Under the pieces are notes generated by a model. It saw only the letters and a program-made list of their open reading frames with translations, ran no database searches and was not told the origin of the DNA. Positions 16,745 to 23,888 of a stretch of DNA of 64,000 nucleotides are shown piece by piece. The stretch covers positions 124,001 through 188,000 of the forward strand of contig CAKSIT010000002.1 of assembly GCA_934462925.1 (NCBI GenBank), given 5' to 3'. The translations under genes and the position numbers were made by a program. This DNA comes from an uncultured Oscillospiraceae bacterium. GTDB taxonomy: Bacteria; Bacillota; Clostridia; Oscillospirales; Ruminococcaceae. Position 1 is the stretch's first letter. The number at the start of each line of letters is the position of its first letter.

Positions 16745-17170
16745 ATGCAGCTTGGGCGAATAATTATCGGAGGTGTACTTGCAGTGTCCTTGCTGACAAT
16801 TTTTAGCGCCTGCAAAAAGCAGGAGGAGCGCCAGCCGTTTGTGCCGCCGTATGACGGAGATGACATGGCTTATACTCCGATAGACCAAAGCGTCCTTCTT
16901 GGCGTCTGGAAGACAGAAGATGGCAGCTCAGTAATCGAAGTTTCCGGAGATGAACCGCGTATGGTCGTGACCGAAAACAGGAAGCTCATATTTGAAGGCA
17001 ATGTGCGGCTGAAAAAGTACGGAGCTCTTGAGTTTACTGACGTAAAAGACGACGGCAGTGAATCATATATGCCTTATATGTCACTCACGTTCAACTCTAA
17101 TGAGAATACCTACTCCTATCTCAAGCTTTTTGATGGCGATAAGGTCACATTCACAAAGCAACCGGAATAA
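16745..17170 (+). CDS. Small lipoprotein with lipocalin-like motif
   Basis: 141 residues. The signal MQLGRIIIGGVLAVSLLTIF ends in a lipobox SAC (Cys23). After a short linker the protein reads VLLGVWKTEDGSSVIEV and ends FDGDKVTFTKQPE, a compact beta-strand protein. It is the last gene of the lipoprotein/DUF6935 group and is followed by a clear terminator (17179-17210). Function unknown. Extracytoplasmic location is supported by the lipobox. Confidence 0.7.
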   Translation: MQLGRIIIGGVLAVSLLTIFSACKKQEERQPFVPPYDGDDMAYTPIDQSVLLGVWKTEDGSSVIEVSGDEPRMVVTENRKLIFEGNVRLKKYGALEFTDVKDDGSESYMPYMSLTFNSNENTYSYLKLFDGDKVTFTKQPE

Positions 17171-17178
17171 AATCAAAA

Positions 17179-17210
17179 AGAGCGGACTTAAAAGGTCCGC
17201 TCTCTCTTTT
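17179..17210 (+). terminator. Rho-independent terminator
   Basis: AGAGCGGAC and GTCCGCTCT form a 9-bp stem with a 7-nt loop, followed by CTCTTTT. It ends the forward lipoprotein/DUF6935 transcript. Confidence 0.85.
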
Positions 17211-17337
17211 GCTCTGTATCAGAAATACAGAACAGCGTCTTACAAAATCGTTTATTTTTTATTGCACCCGTCTTGCCTGCACACCTTGTCATAGCAAAAC
17301 TCATTTGAATGACAAGCCATCGAATTGAATCGTTAGG

Positions 17338-17576
17338 TTAAGGCAACACCGCACAAAGACCATATATTGTATTTTGCACGTGTCTTGCTTGCATATTTCT
17401 AGTTTGGCGCAAAAAATCACATGATTGCTCAACGGATATGTTCTGTGTTGCGCCAAACTTGCATATAGCACAATTCGTCCTAGCAAGGCGTCAGCCTTGC
17501 GTCGTCCTCATTGTACAATCTGACGAAAAATCTGACTGCGCAATACACGCACAATCTTTGTGCGGTATTGCCTTAA
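17338..17576. mobile_element. 239-bp MITE with TTAAGGCAA ends
   Basis: The terminal inverted repeats are AAGGCAACACCGCACAAAGA at 17340 and its complement with one mismatch ending at 17574. A second nested inverted repeat, AGTTTGGCGCAA / TTGCGCCAAACT (17401-17412 and 17450-17461), and a GCAAGGC/GCCTTGC hairpin lie inside. No ORF. The right end overlaps the stop codon of the TlpA-like gene, so it forms that gene's 3' end and probably its transcript terminus. Confidence 0.75.
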
Positions 17577-18454
17577 TTCTCCGAGCCTGCTTTGCTGATA
17601 GTATCAAGAAGAGTGTTGAGATTTTCCTCGCTGTCTATGCCGCCGAGAAGCGGCTCGCCGACTATGTTTCCGTTTTTATCGATAACATATGTGGTCGGGA
17701 ACGCCATTATTCCGAGTGAGAACTTGCCTGCGTCGCTTGCTGAATCAAAATAGATATTGCGGTATGAAGCACCCTTTGTTTCAAGTATCTGCTTAGCGGT
17801 TTCGATGTTCTGTTCGTTGCCGTCCAGAGTTTCAACGTTTATTCCGATAACCTCGCCGCCCTGCTCGCTTATTTCCTTGTTCAGCTTGTCAAGCTCGCCA
17901 AGTTCCGCAACACAGGGCTTGCAGCCGTTGAACCAGAAGTTCACGACCGTAAATTCATTTTCAGAAAACAGGCTGCTGTCGACCTTGTTTCCGTCAAGAT
18001 CGTATCCGTCAAACTGCGGGAAAGAGTTCGCCGAAGCTGTATCCGACGCTGTATCGCCCTGCGGAAGCTGCGCTATCCGGTTTTCAATATCGCGTATTTT
18101 TTCCGCTCCTGCGCGCAGAGTTTCGTATTCCTCGTCAGTGAACTGATCCTTTGCCTTTTCAATAGTGTCAAGCAGGAACTCGCCGTAGTTCTTGCTCAGG
18201 TCGCTGTCCGTGACGTTTTTGTCCATAGCGCCAAACACCTTTTCCCACAGCTCCTGGTTTTCGGAGAGTATCTTATTTTCTTCGTCAAGCAGATCCTGTT
18301 CCGTTACAGAGCCGCTGTCCGCAGTCTGGGTATTCTGCGCCGGCTGTGAGGACTGACCCTCCTGCCCCGACTGTGAATTCTGGCTGCCGCAGGCGGTAAG
18401 AGAAAGCGCCATGATAAGGCAGGCTGTGATTGCTGTTATCTTTTTTCTGTTCAT
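17573..18454 (-). CDS. TlpA/ResA-like thiol-disulfide lipoprotein
   Basis: 293 residues. The lipobox signal ends LSLTAC (Cys22). A Gln/Ser-rich linker follows, then a helical region (residues 50-140) and a thioredoxin-fold domain. The active site is WFNGCKPCVAELGEL (CxxC), with a cis-Pro in AFPTTYVIDKNGNIVG. Such proteins reduce extracytoplasmic disulfides or take part in thiol redox relay. It starts 4 nt inside the end of the 4Fe-4S membrane protein, so the two are translationally coupled. The stop codon TAA lies inside the terminal repeat of the MITE at 17338-17576. Alternative: a peroxiredoxin-like oxidase partner. Confidence 0.88.
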   Translation of the reverse strand: MNRKKITAITACLIMALSLTACGSQNSQSGQEGQSSQPAQNTQTADSGSVTEQDLLDEENKILSENQELWEKVFGAMDKNVTDSDLSKNYGEFLLDTIEKAKDQFTDEEYETLRAGAEKIRDIENRIAQLPQGDTASDTASANSFPQFDGYDLDGNKVDSSLFSENEFTVVNFWFNGCKPCVAELGELDKLNKEISEQGGEVIGINVETLDGNEQNIETAKQILETKGASYRNIYFDSASDAGKFSLGIMAFPTTYVIDKNGNIVGEPLLGGIDSEENLNTLLDTISKAGSEN

Positions 18455-19371
18455 TTGGTTATCTCCTTTGTTTCATCTGAATTGCAGGCTTTATCGCCGG
18501 ATTTATTTCCAAACCCGTATTTGTAGCATATTGCTCCGGTCGGGCAGGATTTCATGCACATTCCGCATCGGATACACTCGGAATGGTTGGGGCTTTTTGT
18601 GATGTCAACGTCCATCTTGCAGGCTTTTGCGCATGCGCCGCATGAAACGCACTTGCTCTTGTCAACTTTCATCTGGAAGAGCGAAACATGGTTCAGCAGC
18701 GCATAAACTGCTCCCAGCGGACAGAGCCATTTGCAAAACGGCCGATAAATAAACATACTTGCCGTGACAACCGCCAGCAGAACGCCGGTTTTCCAGGAGA
18801 ACAGCGCTCCGAGAGCGCTGCGTATGCCCTCGTTTGCTATCGCCAGCGGAATAGCGCCCTCCACAACTCCCTGCGGGCATATATACTTGCAGAAGAACGG
18901 GTCGCCCATTCCAAGCTCGTTTACAACGATCAGCGGAAGCATTATAACAAAAACTGCCAGTATGACGTATTTCAAATACCTCAGCGGCTTCAGCTTTCCG
19001 GTGGACAGCTTTGGCAACGGGATCTTATGCAGAAGCTCCTGAAGCCAGCCGAAAGGGCAGAGAAAGCCGCAGATAAATCGTCCCAGAAATACTCCCATAA
19101 GAATGAGCGAACCTGTGATGTAATAGGAAAATTTGAATTTCGATGAGCCTATGACCGCCTGAAACGCGCCGATGGGACACGCTCCGGCGGCTCCGGGGCA
19201 GGAATAGCAGTTAAGTCCCGGAACGCAGGCGTATTTTCCTTTTCCCTGATATAACGTTCCCTTAAAGAAATTCGGCAGATGGATATTTGTCAGTATTGCG
19301 GCTGCCGCTTGTATCAGCCAACGAAAACGGGCAAGGAAACATATCTTTTTCGTTTTTTTCTTCTTATCCAA
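18451..19371 (-). CDS. NapH/CcoG-like 4Fe-4S membrane protein
   Basis: 306 residues with a probable TTG start overlapping the preceding CXXC gene by 8 nt. About five transmembrane segments frame conserved Cys clusters: NCYSCPGAAGACPIG near the N-terminus, FICGFLCPFGWLQEL and FCKWLCPLGAVYAL. Two classic ferredoxin motifs are at the C-terminus (CVSCGACAKACKMD and CIRCGMCMKSCPTGA). This is the NapH/YccM-type polyferredoxin that moves electrons across or along the membrane. Between a small CXXC protein and a TlpA-like lipoprotein, it probably feeds electrons to the extracytoplasmic thioredoxin domain. Confidence 0.88.
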   Translation of the reverse strand: MDKKKKTKKICFLARFRWLIQAAAAILTNIHLPNFFKGTLYQGKGKYACVPGLNCYSCPGAAGACPIGAFQAVIGSSKFKFSYYITGSLILMGVFLGRFICGFLCPFGWLQELLHKIPLPKLSTGKLKPLRYLKYVILAVFVIMLPLIVVNELGMGDPFFCKYICPQGVVEGAIPLAIANEGIRSALGALFSWKTGVLLAVVTASMFIYRPFCKWLCPLGAVYALLNHVSLFQMKVDKSKCVSCGACAKACKMDVDITKSPNHSECIRCGMCMKSCPTGAICYKYGFGNKSGDKACNSDETKEITK

Positions 19372-19507
19372 TTCCTACACACTCCATACACAGCCGTATC
19401 GCCTTTGACAGAACAGTTTCCGCCTCTCCGCGCCATATCCCGAAACATATCATCAATATTCCGGCAAGCAGCAGAAGCGACTGTACAAGCGCTTTTTTTC
19501 TTGTCAT
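19364..19507 (-). CDS. CD1871A-type CXXC motif protein
   Basis: A 47-residue ORF. ATG 19507 follows GGAGG. It consists of one hydrophobic helix (ALVQSLLLLAGILMICFGIW) and a C-terminal tail ending RLCMECVGIG, the conserved CxxC ending of the CD1871A family. Its stop overlaps the start of the 4Fe-4S protein. The trio CXXC protein, polyferredoxin and TlpA-like lipoprotein recurs in Clostridia and on conjugative transposons, from memory of the family. It would be a membrane redox relay component. Confidence 0.8.
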   Translation of the reverse strand: MTRKKALVQSLLLLAGILMICFGIWRGEAETVLSKAIRLCMECVGIG

Positions 19508-19617
19508 GATTTTATCCTCCGTTCTTTGATGATATGATTATATCACAGGGAGTATAAATTTTCTGTTAAGCGGAAATTAACACAAATTTTATCTGAATGT
19601 GCTATAATATAAATACT

Positions 19618-19776
19618 GGTCACCTCTAAAAACCTTGTTTGAGTGAAAATGTGTATAGCGCACCGACTGCTTCTTCAAACCTCCTCGTAAGGCATACAGC
19701 CTTACTTCGTCGGCTTTCATCGCATTCGGCGCACTCTACCCATTTTCCCTTTTCAAACCGGTTTTTAGAGATTCCC
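19618..19776 (+). mobile_element. MITE copy B (GG-CC family, 4-bp TSD)
   Basis: 159 bp, starting GGTCACCTCTAAAAACC and ending with ATTCCC. It is flanked by the direct repeat TACT (19614-19617, 19777-19780). It lies between a TATAAT hexamer (19603-19608) and the response regulator start, so it lengthens that gene's leader. Its sequence is nearly identical to copy A without A's central 75 bp. Confidence 0.85.
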
Positions 19777-19810
19777 TACTATTATAATGGAGGGCGGAGG
19801 ACAGACAAAA

Positions 19811-20488
19811 ATGCGTTTACTTGTTGTTGAAGATGAAAAATCCCTGCGTGACGATATCACGAAAAAGCTGCGTCTGGACGGCTATGAAGCAGACGCATGC
19901 GGCGATGGAAATGAAGCCCGTGAGCTGCTTGCCGTTGAGCGTTACGACCTGGTCCTGCTTGATATCAACCTGCCAGGCGCGGACGGAATGACCATACTGC
20001 GGGAATTTCGGACAGTAAACTATGAAACTCCCGTACTAATTCTCTCTGCACGCAGTGAGATAACCGACAAGGTGGAGGGGCTGGACGCGGGCGCGAACGA
20101 CTACCTGTCCAAACCGTTCCATCTGGCGGAGCTTGAGGCGCGCATACGCAGCCTGACGCGCCGTCAGTTCATTCAGCGCAATGTCTGCCTGAAATGCGGA
20201 AAACTTGTTTACGATACCCGGACAAGGATCGCTTCAGTTGACGGCGCACCGGTCGCACTTACACGAAAGGAAACCGGAGTACTTGAATATCTCATGCTGC
20301 ACGAGGGCCGTCCGGTAAGCCAGGAGGAGCTTATTGAACACGTCTGGGATGGAAGTGTGGACAGCTTCAGTAATTCGATACGCGTTCACATTTCGGCTCT
20401 GCGCAGAAAACTCCGTGCTGCGCTTGGGTACGACCCGGTCGTGAACCGTGTTGGAGAGGGCTATGTGATAGGGGGAGACGACAAATGA
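19811..20488 (+). CDS. OmpR-family response regulator
   Basis: 225 residues from ATG 19811 (GGCGGAGG upstream). The receiver domain has the acidic pair DE (residues 8-9), phospho-acceptor Asp in LVLLDINLPG and Lys in LSKPFH. A short linker leads to a winged-helix DNA-binding domain (VALTRKETGVLEYLML, then SIRVHISALRRKLR). The sensor kinase follows with a 4-nt overlap. The pair probably regulates a neighbouring operon of element 2, either the redox trio diverging on the left or the membrane genes on the right. Confidence 0.92.
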   Translation: MRLLVVEDEKSLRDDITKKLRLDGYEADACGDGNEARELLAVERYDLVLLDINLPGADGMTILREFRTVNYETPVLILSARSEITDKVEGLDAGANDYLSKPFHLAELEARIRSLTRRQFIQRNVCLKCGKLVYDTRTRIASVDGAPVALTRKETGVLEYLMLHEGRPVSQEELIEHVWDGSVDSFSNSIRVHISALRRKLRAALGYDPVVNRVGEGYVIGGDDK

Positions 20489-21645
20489 AAAGGCTGTCAC
20501 TGCAATGGCGGATAACCCTGCTGACAGCTCTGCTGATCGCAGGGACCTGCATATGCCTTAATCTTCTGCTTTATCATTCAGGAGCTGTCAGCATTGATTC
20601 GCTCAATGGGTTTGTATTTGAATATACGCCGGATTTTTCCGAAAATCCGGACGGTCTCGCTATTGAGATATCAGACAGTCAGATGTCGGAATTTATCAGC
20701 CGGTTTTCAGATGAAGCGTATGATGTAAAGGCTGACTTCGGGCGGAAAGGCTGGCTGATAACGGTTGCAGTGACTATTGCAAGCGCCGCAATAGCCTACT
20801 TCGTCAGCGGACAGGCGCTGAAACCGCTGAGAAAACTTTCTCAGCAGGCTGAAAAGATAGACCAGGACAGTATTTCGGACATACGGCTCAATGAAGATAC
20901 TGTAAAGGAATTCCGTCAGCTCAGCGTTTCGGTGAACCTGATGCTCGACCGGCTTTCGGAATCGTTCGCAACACAGCGCCAGTTTTCCGGGAATGCCGCA
21001 CATGAACTTCGCACGCCGCTCGCAATAATGCAGACAAAGCTGGAGCTTTTTGCCGCAGAGCATAATAATTTGGAAGGCGATACGGCTGAGCTTGTCCGAT
21101 CGCAGGCAGAGCAGCTTGACAGGCTTTCCAAGCTGGTGCATACGCTTCTTGAAATGAGCAATCTAAGTTCGGCGCCGCGCTCTGAACGCATTGAACTTGC
21201 GCCTCTCGTAGAAGAGATTATTACTGACCTTACTCCTCTTGCCGGTCGGAATGATATAACAATGGAACAGGACTGCGACAACGTCGTGATAACAGGCAGC
21301 GACGCACTGATATATCGGCTGGTATTCAATCTTATTGAAAATGCAGTCAAGTATAACCGGCGGGGCGGTTCTGTAAGCGTTTCGGTGCACAAGGAGAACA
21401 ACGTTGTGGTCGTCAGAGTTTCCGATACCGGCTGCGGGATACCGGAGGAGTACCGGGAAAGCATATTTCAGCCTTTTTTCCGCGTGGATAAATCAAGAAG
21501 CCGACAGATGGGCGGCGTTGGACTCGGGCTTGCGCTCGTGCATGAAATTGCGGTACTTCACGGCGGCTCCGTCCGCGCAGAGCCCGGAAATAAAGTCGGT
21601 ACCGTGTTCATTGTGACTTTGCCTGCCGGAGACGATTACTGCTGA
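20485..21645 (+). CDS. Sensor histidine kinase
   Basis: 386 residues. Two transmembrane helices (residues about 10-30 and 84-105) enclose a small extracytoplasmic domain. A HAMP-like linker (ISGQALKPLRKL region) follows, then HisKA with NAAHELRTPLAIM (the phospho-accepting His) and an HATPase domain with N-box NLIENAVKYN, G1 DTGCGIPEE and G2 GGVGLGLALV. It is coupled to the response regulator (ATGA overlap). The extracytoplasmic loop of about 50 residues is too short to suggest a ligand. Confidence 0.92.
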   Translation: MKRLSLQWRITLLTALLIAGTCICLNLLLYHSGAVSIDSLNGFVFEYTPDFSENPDGLAIEISDSQMSEFISRFSDEAYDVKADFGRKGWLITVAVTIASAAIAYFVSGQALKPLRKLSQQAEKIDQDSISDIRLNEDTVKEFRQLSVSVNLMLDRLSESFATQRQFSGNAAHELRTPLAIMQTKLELFAAEHNNLEGDTAELVRSQAEQLDRLSKLVHTLLEMSNLSSAPRSERIELAPLVEEIITDLTPLAGRNDITMEQDCDNVVITGSDALIYRLVFNLIENAVKYNRRGGSVSVSVHKENNVVVVRVSDTGCGIPEEYRESIFQPFFRVDKSRSRQMGGVGLGLALVHEIAVLHGGSVRAEPGNKVGTVFIVTLPAGDDYC

Positions 21646-21715
21646 TAAATTGTTTTTTGCTTTTCAGAGGTTTCCATAATAAAGGAAATACACGCGCGGT
21701 AATTAGGAGCGCCCT

Positions 21716-22162
21716 TTATTCAGTATGTCCCTGTGGAACGAGACCCTTAATAAAATTCACCCAGAACAAAATACCGGCGGAACCCAAGGCGCAGCCAAGA
21801 CCCGTATAGAACACTGCAATAAAAACTTCAGGCGCCAGTCCGGAATTTCTTAGCCATATACCGCCGCTCATCATGAATGCCATAATGAGATAGGATTTCA
21901 GGTCGAAAAAGTTCCAGACAGGTCTTGTTTCCTGTGGATAAGAGCGTATCCTTTTCGTATGTCTGACGCTCATTCGGTAGAACATAAACCCGAATATACC
22001 GAACACAACGGCCGATAGCAGTATGTGGACTGCCGAGATCTCATCAAGCCTGATATAAGATAACACCCCAAGGCGTGCAACGTTGAATCCTGCCGCCAGC
22101 CATACGGACCCGGCAATCGCCAGCAGGGCGCGTTTTTTTACATGATAGAAAGGATGATTCAT
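21716..22162 (-). CDS. Four-helix membrane protein, unknown function
   Basis: 148 residues from ATG 22162, overlapping the stop of the upstream gene by 3 nt (ATGA). About four hydrophobic segments are present: ALLAIAGSVWLAAGFNVARL, HILLSAVVFGIFGFMFYRM, YLIMAFMMSGGIWL and VFIAVFYTGLGCALG. There are no catalytic motifs. It is the last gene of the TetR-controlled operon and probably works with the larger membrane protein before it. Confidence 0.75.
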   Translation of the reverse strand: MNHPFYHVKKRALLAIAGSVWLAAGFNVARLGVLSYIRLDEISAVHILLSAVVFGIFGFMFYRMSVRHTKRIRSYPQETRPVWNFFDLKSYLIMAFMMSGGIWLRNSGLAPEVFIAVFYTGLGCALGSAGILFWVNFIKGLVPQGHTE

Positions 22163-22845
22163 CTGTCTGCCTCGCTTTCGTTTCTGTCGGCATTCCTCAG
22201 GGAATTGAACCCTATCAGTACAGTCCAGACGTAAGCGCAGGTCTTGGGGATCATCAGCATGCCTATCAGCGGAACTGCGTCCGCCCAGAGTACCACCGGA
22301 ATGTAGAAGCCGAAACTGAGTACTATTGTGAGCCACAGAAACCGGAATTCACGGTCGCCGTTCTGCTTGGCGCTTCTGAATGTCAGAATTATTACAAGCA
22401 ATCCGAGGAGCGCAAACGGAATATTGCGGAAGATGCCCCAGGAAAGCGGGGCGTCGGGGCTTGTCCATTCGTTCTGCGGCATAAGGCAGAGGATGATCCG
22501 CAGAGCCGAAAGTCCCCATACTGCCGCTGTTATTCCGCGCTTTCCGGTGATTTTGTATCGGCAGCGCCAAACGTAGTACAGAAGCACATAGAATGCCGTC
22601 ATCGTCACGGAGGTGATAAGTTTTCCGATTCCAAGAGCGGTGGTGCAGCTTTCAAGACCGGTGGTGCAGAGCGCAACCGCCCTCGGCATCAGGTGGAACG
22701 AGTCCCCCGCACCGAGCGTCACCGCCATAATTCCGTAGAGGAGATACTGTTTTCTCCCCTTGCTTTTGCAGATCATGTATACTCCGAGGGTTATCACGGT
22801 TAAAAGATATATTACATCAAATGCGGTTTCAAATATAGCCTGCAT
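22159..22845 (-). CDS. Seven-helix membrane protein, unknown function
   Basis: 228 residues. ATG 22845 is preferred over an upstream in-frame start because AAGGAG lies 8 nt before it. About seven transmembrane helices are predicted by eye, starting AIFETAFDVIYLLTVITLGV. The conserved-looking stretch GAGDSFHLMPRAVALCTTG contains a His and several charged residues within the membrane region. I recognise the sequence as a recurrent Firmicutes hypothetical but know no function. It lies 19 nt after the TetR gene. Confidence 0.78.
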   Translation of the reverse strand: MQAIFETAFDVIYLLTVITLGVYMICKSKGRKQYLLYGIMAVTLGAGDSFHLMPRAVALCTTGLESCTTALGIGKLITSVTMTAFYVLLYYVWRCRYKITGKRGITAAVWGLSALRIILCLMPQNEWTSPDAPLSWGIFRNIPFALLGLLVIILTFRSAKQNGDREFRFLWLTIVLSFGFYIPVVLWADAVPLIGMLMIPKTCAYVWTVLIGFNSLRNADRNESEADR

Positions 22846-22864
22846 ATTATAGTTCTCCTTTGAT

Positions 22865-23422
22865 TCAGCGATATAATAAACGGTCAAGGATTTCAGTCAG
22901 GACGGCGCAGTCCGGCTTGCCGTTTATTATGGAAATCGTGATGGTGTCGAGTATGTGCTCAATAAGGTCTTCCTCGCGGAATATATCCGAAAATACACTG
23001 CGGTCAACGCTTTTGTCATTCAGCAGAACTTCATGGAGTTCCCCGCGGATTTTACCGAAGCAGCGCTCCATCATGCCGCGCGCCTTCCCCTTCACAGAAC
23101 CTGCGACCGATATTGAGTGCGCCGCCAGAAAATCCGGATAGTCTTTCAGTTTCTCAATGATATGCGCATAGGTCTGCGTTATATACTGCGAAAATCTGCC
23201 CCCGCTGTCCGGCGCGCTTTTTTCCAGAATGTCCTGCCACACACTTTCTATTGCGGCAACGACCAGTTCGTCTTTGTCTGAATAGTAATTGTACAGCGTT
23301 CCCGGCGCAATTCCGCACTCCTTCGCCAGAGCCCGCATATTCAGTGCCGGAAGTCCTTTTTCAGATGCAATTTTCCGACTGACTCTCATAATTTCCTCTC
23401 TTGATGTATTAGGTGGATTCAT
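22865..23422 (-). CDS. TetR/AcrR-family regulator
   Basis: 185 residues from ATG 23422. The HTH region reads ALNMRALAKECGIAPGTLYNYYSDKDELV, quoted in two parts: ALNMRALAKECG and IAPGTLYNYYSDKDELV. The C-terminal ligand-binding half is helical. The start codon follows GGAGG that lies inside a perfect palindrome (23432-23460), so binding there would directly block both transcription and initiation. It is the first gene of a three-gene operon with two membrane proteins, suggesting that it senses a small molecule handled by them and represses its own operon. Confidence 0.92.
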   Translation of the reverse strand: MNPPNTSREEIMRVSRKIASEKGLPALNMRALAKECGIAPGTLYNYYSDKDELVVAAIESVWQDILEKSAPDSGGRFSQYITQTYAHIIEKLKDYPDFLAAHSISVAGSVKGKARGMMERCFGKIRGELHEVLLNDKSVDRSVFSDIFREEDLIEHILDTITISIINGKPDCAVLTEILDRLLYR

Positions 23423-23431
23423 CAGCGTTAC

Positions 23432-23460
23432 CTCCAAAATGAACATTGTTCATTTTGGAG
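23432..23460. promoter_or_regulatory. Perfect palindromic TetR operator
   Basis: CTCCAAAATGAAC and its exact complement GTTCATTTTGGAG are separated by ATT, 10 bp upstream of the TetR start. The length and position fit a TetR dimer autoregulatory site. The left arm includes the gene's Shine-Dalgarno sequence. Confidence 0.8.
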
Positions 23461-23522
23461 TATATCACTTTTTTTTCGGAATGTCAAGAGGAAAATTCTG
23501 AATTGATAAGGATATGTCAGAA

Positions 23523-23681
23523 GGGCACATCTAAAAACCGGTTTGAAAAGTGAAAATGGGTAGAGTGCGCCGAATGCGAGGAAAGCCGACGAAGTAAGGC
23601 TGTATGCCTTACGAGGAGGTTTGACGAAGCAGGCGGTGTGCTATACACATTTTCACTCAAATAAGGTTTTTAGAGGTGACC
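23523..23681 (-). mobile_element. MITE copy C (inverted, 4-bp TSD)
   Basis: 159 bp, inverted relative to copies A and B. It ends GGTTTTTAGAGGTGACC on the plus strand and is flanked by AGAA (23519-23522, 23682-23685). It lies about 200 bp inside the right end of the insert, mirroring copy A near the left end. Bases 23686-23860 contain only a short doubtful ORF. Confidence 0.85.
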
Positions 23682-23861
23682 AGAAGAAAAGAAATACGAC
23701 AGGAACTACAAGGAGTCGTCGGTAAATCCGGCGCTGAAAACAGGAATAAATCGAGCGAGCCGGTCAGGAACGAAGGTACAGTACGGAACGGCAGGCTGCA
23801 AAGAACGGCGGCGTCTGCCGTTGCACCGAAATATTCCGGAAACAAAATATGTATTGGTGTG

Positions 23862-23888
23862 CTATAATGATATATGGTATCATGTATA
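23862..23888. other. Right attachment site (attR) of the 21-kb insert
   Basis: CTATAATGATA (23862-23872) is the inverted partner of the left-end arm, and TGTATA (23883-23888) is the shared core. Immediately to the right the GH18 reading frame resumes (TATAGCCCCACTC encodes the complement of EWGY). Confidence 0.75.

Noticed and set aside
23676..23867. A 63-codon frame between MITE C and attR
   Set aside because: It begins inside the MITE end, has no RBS, and its composition is not protein-like.
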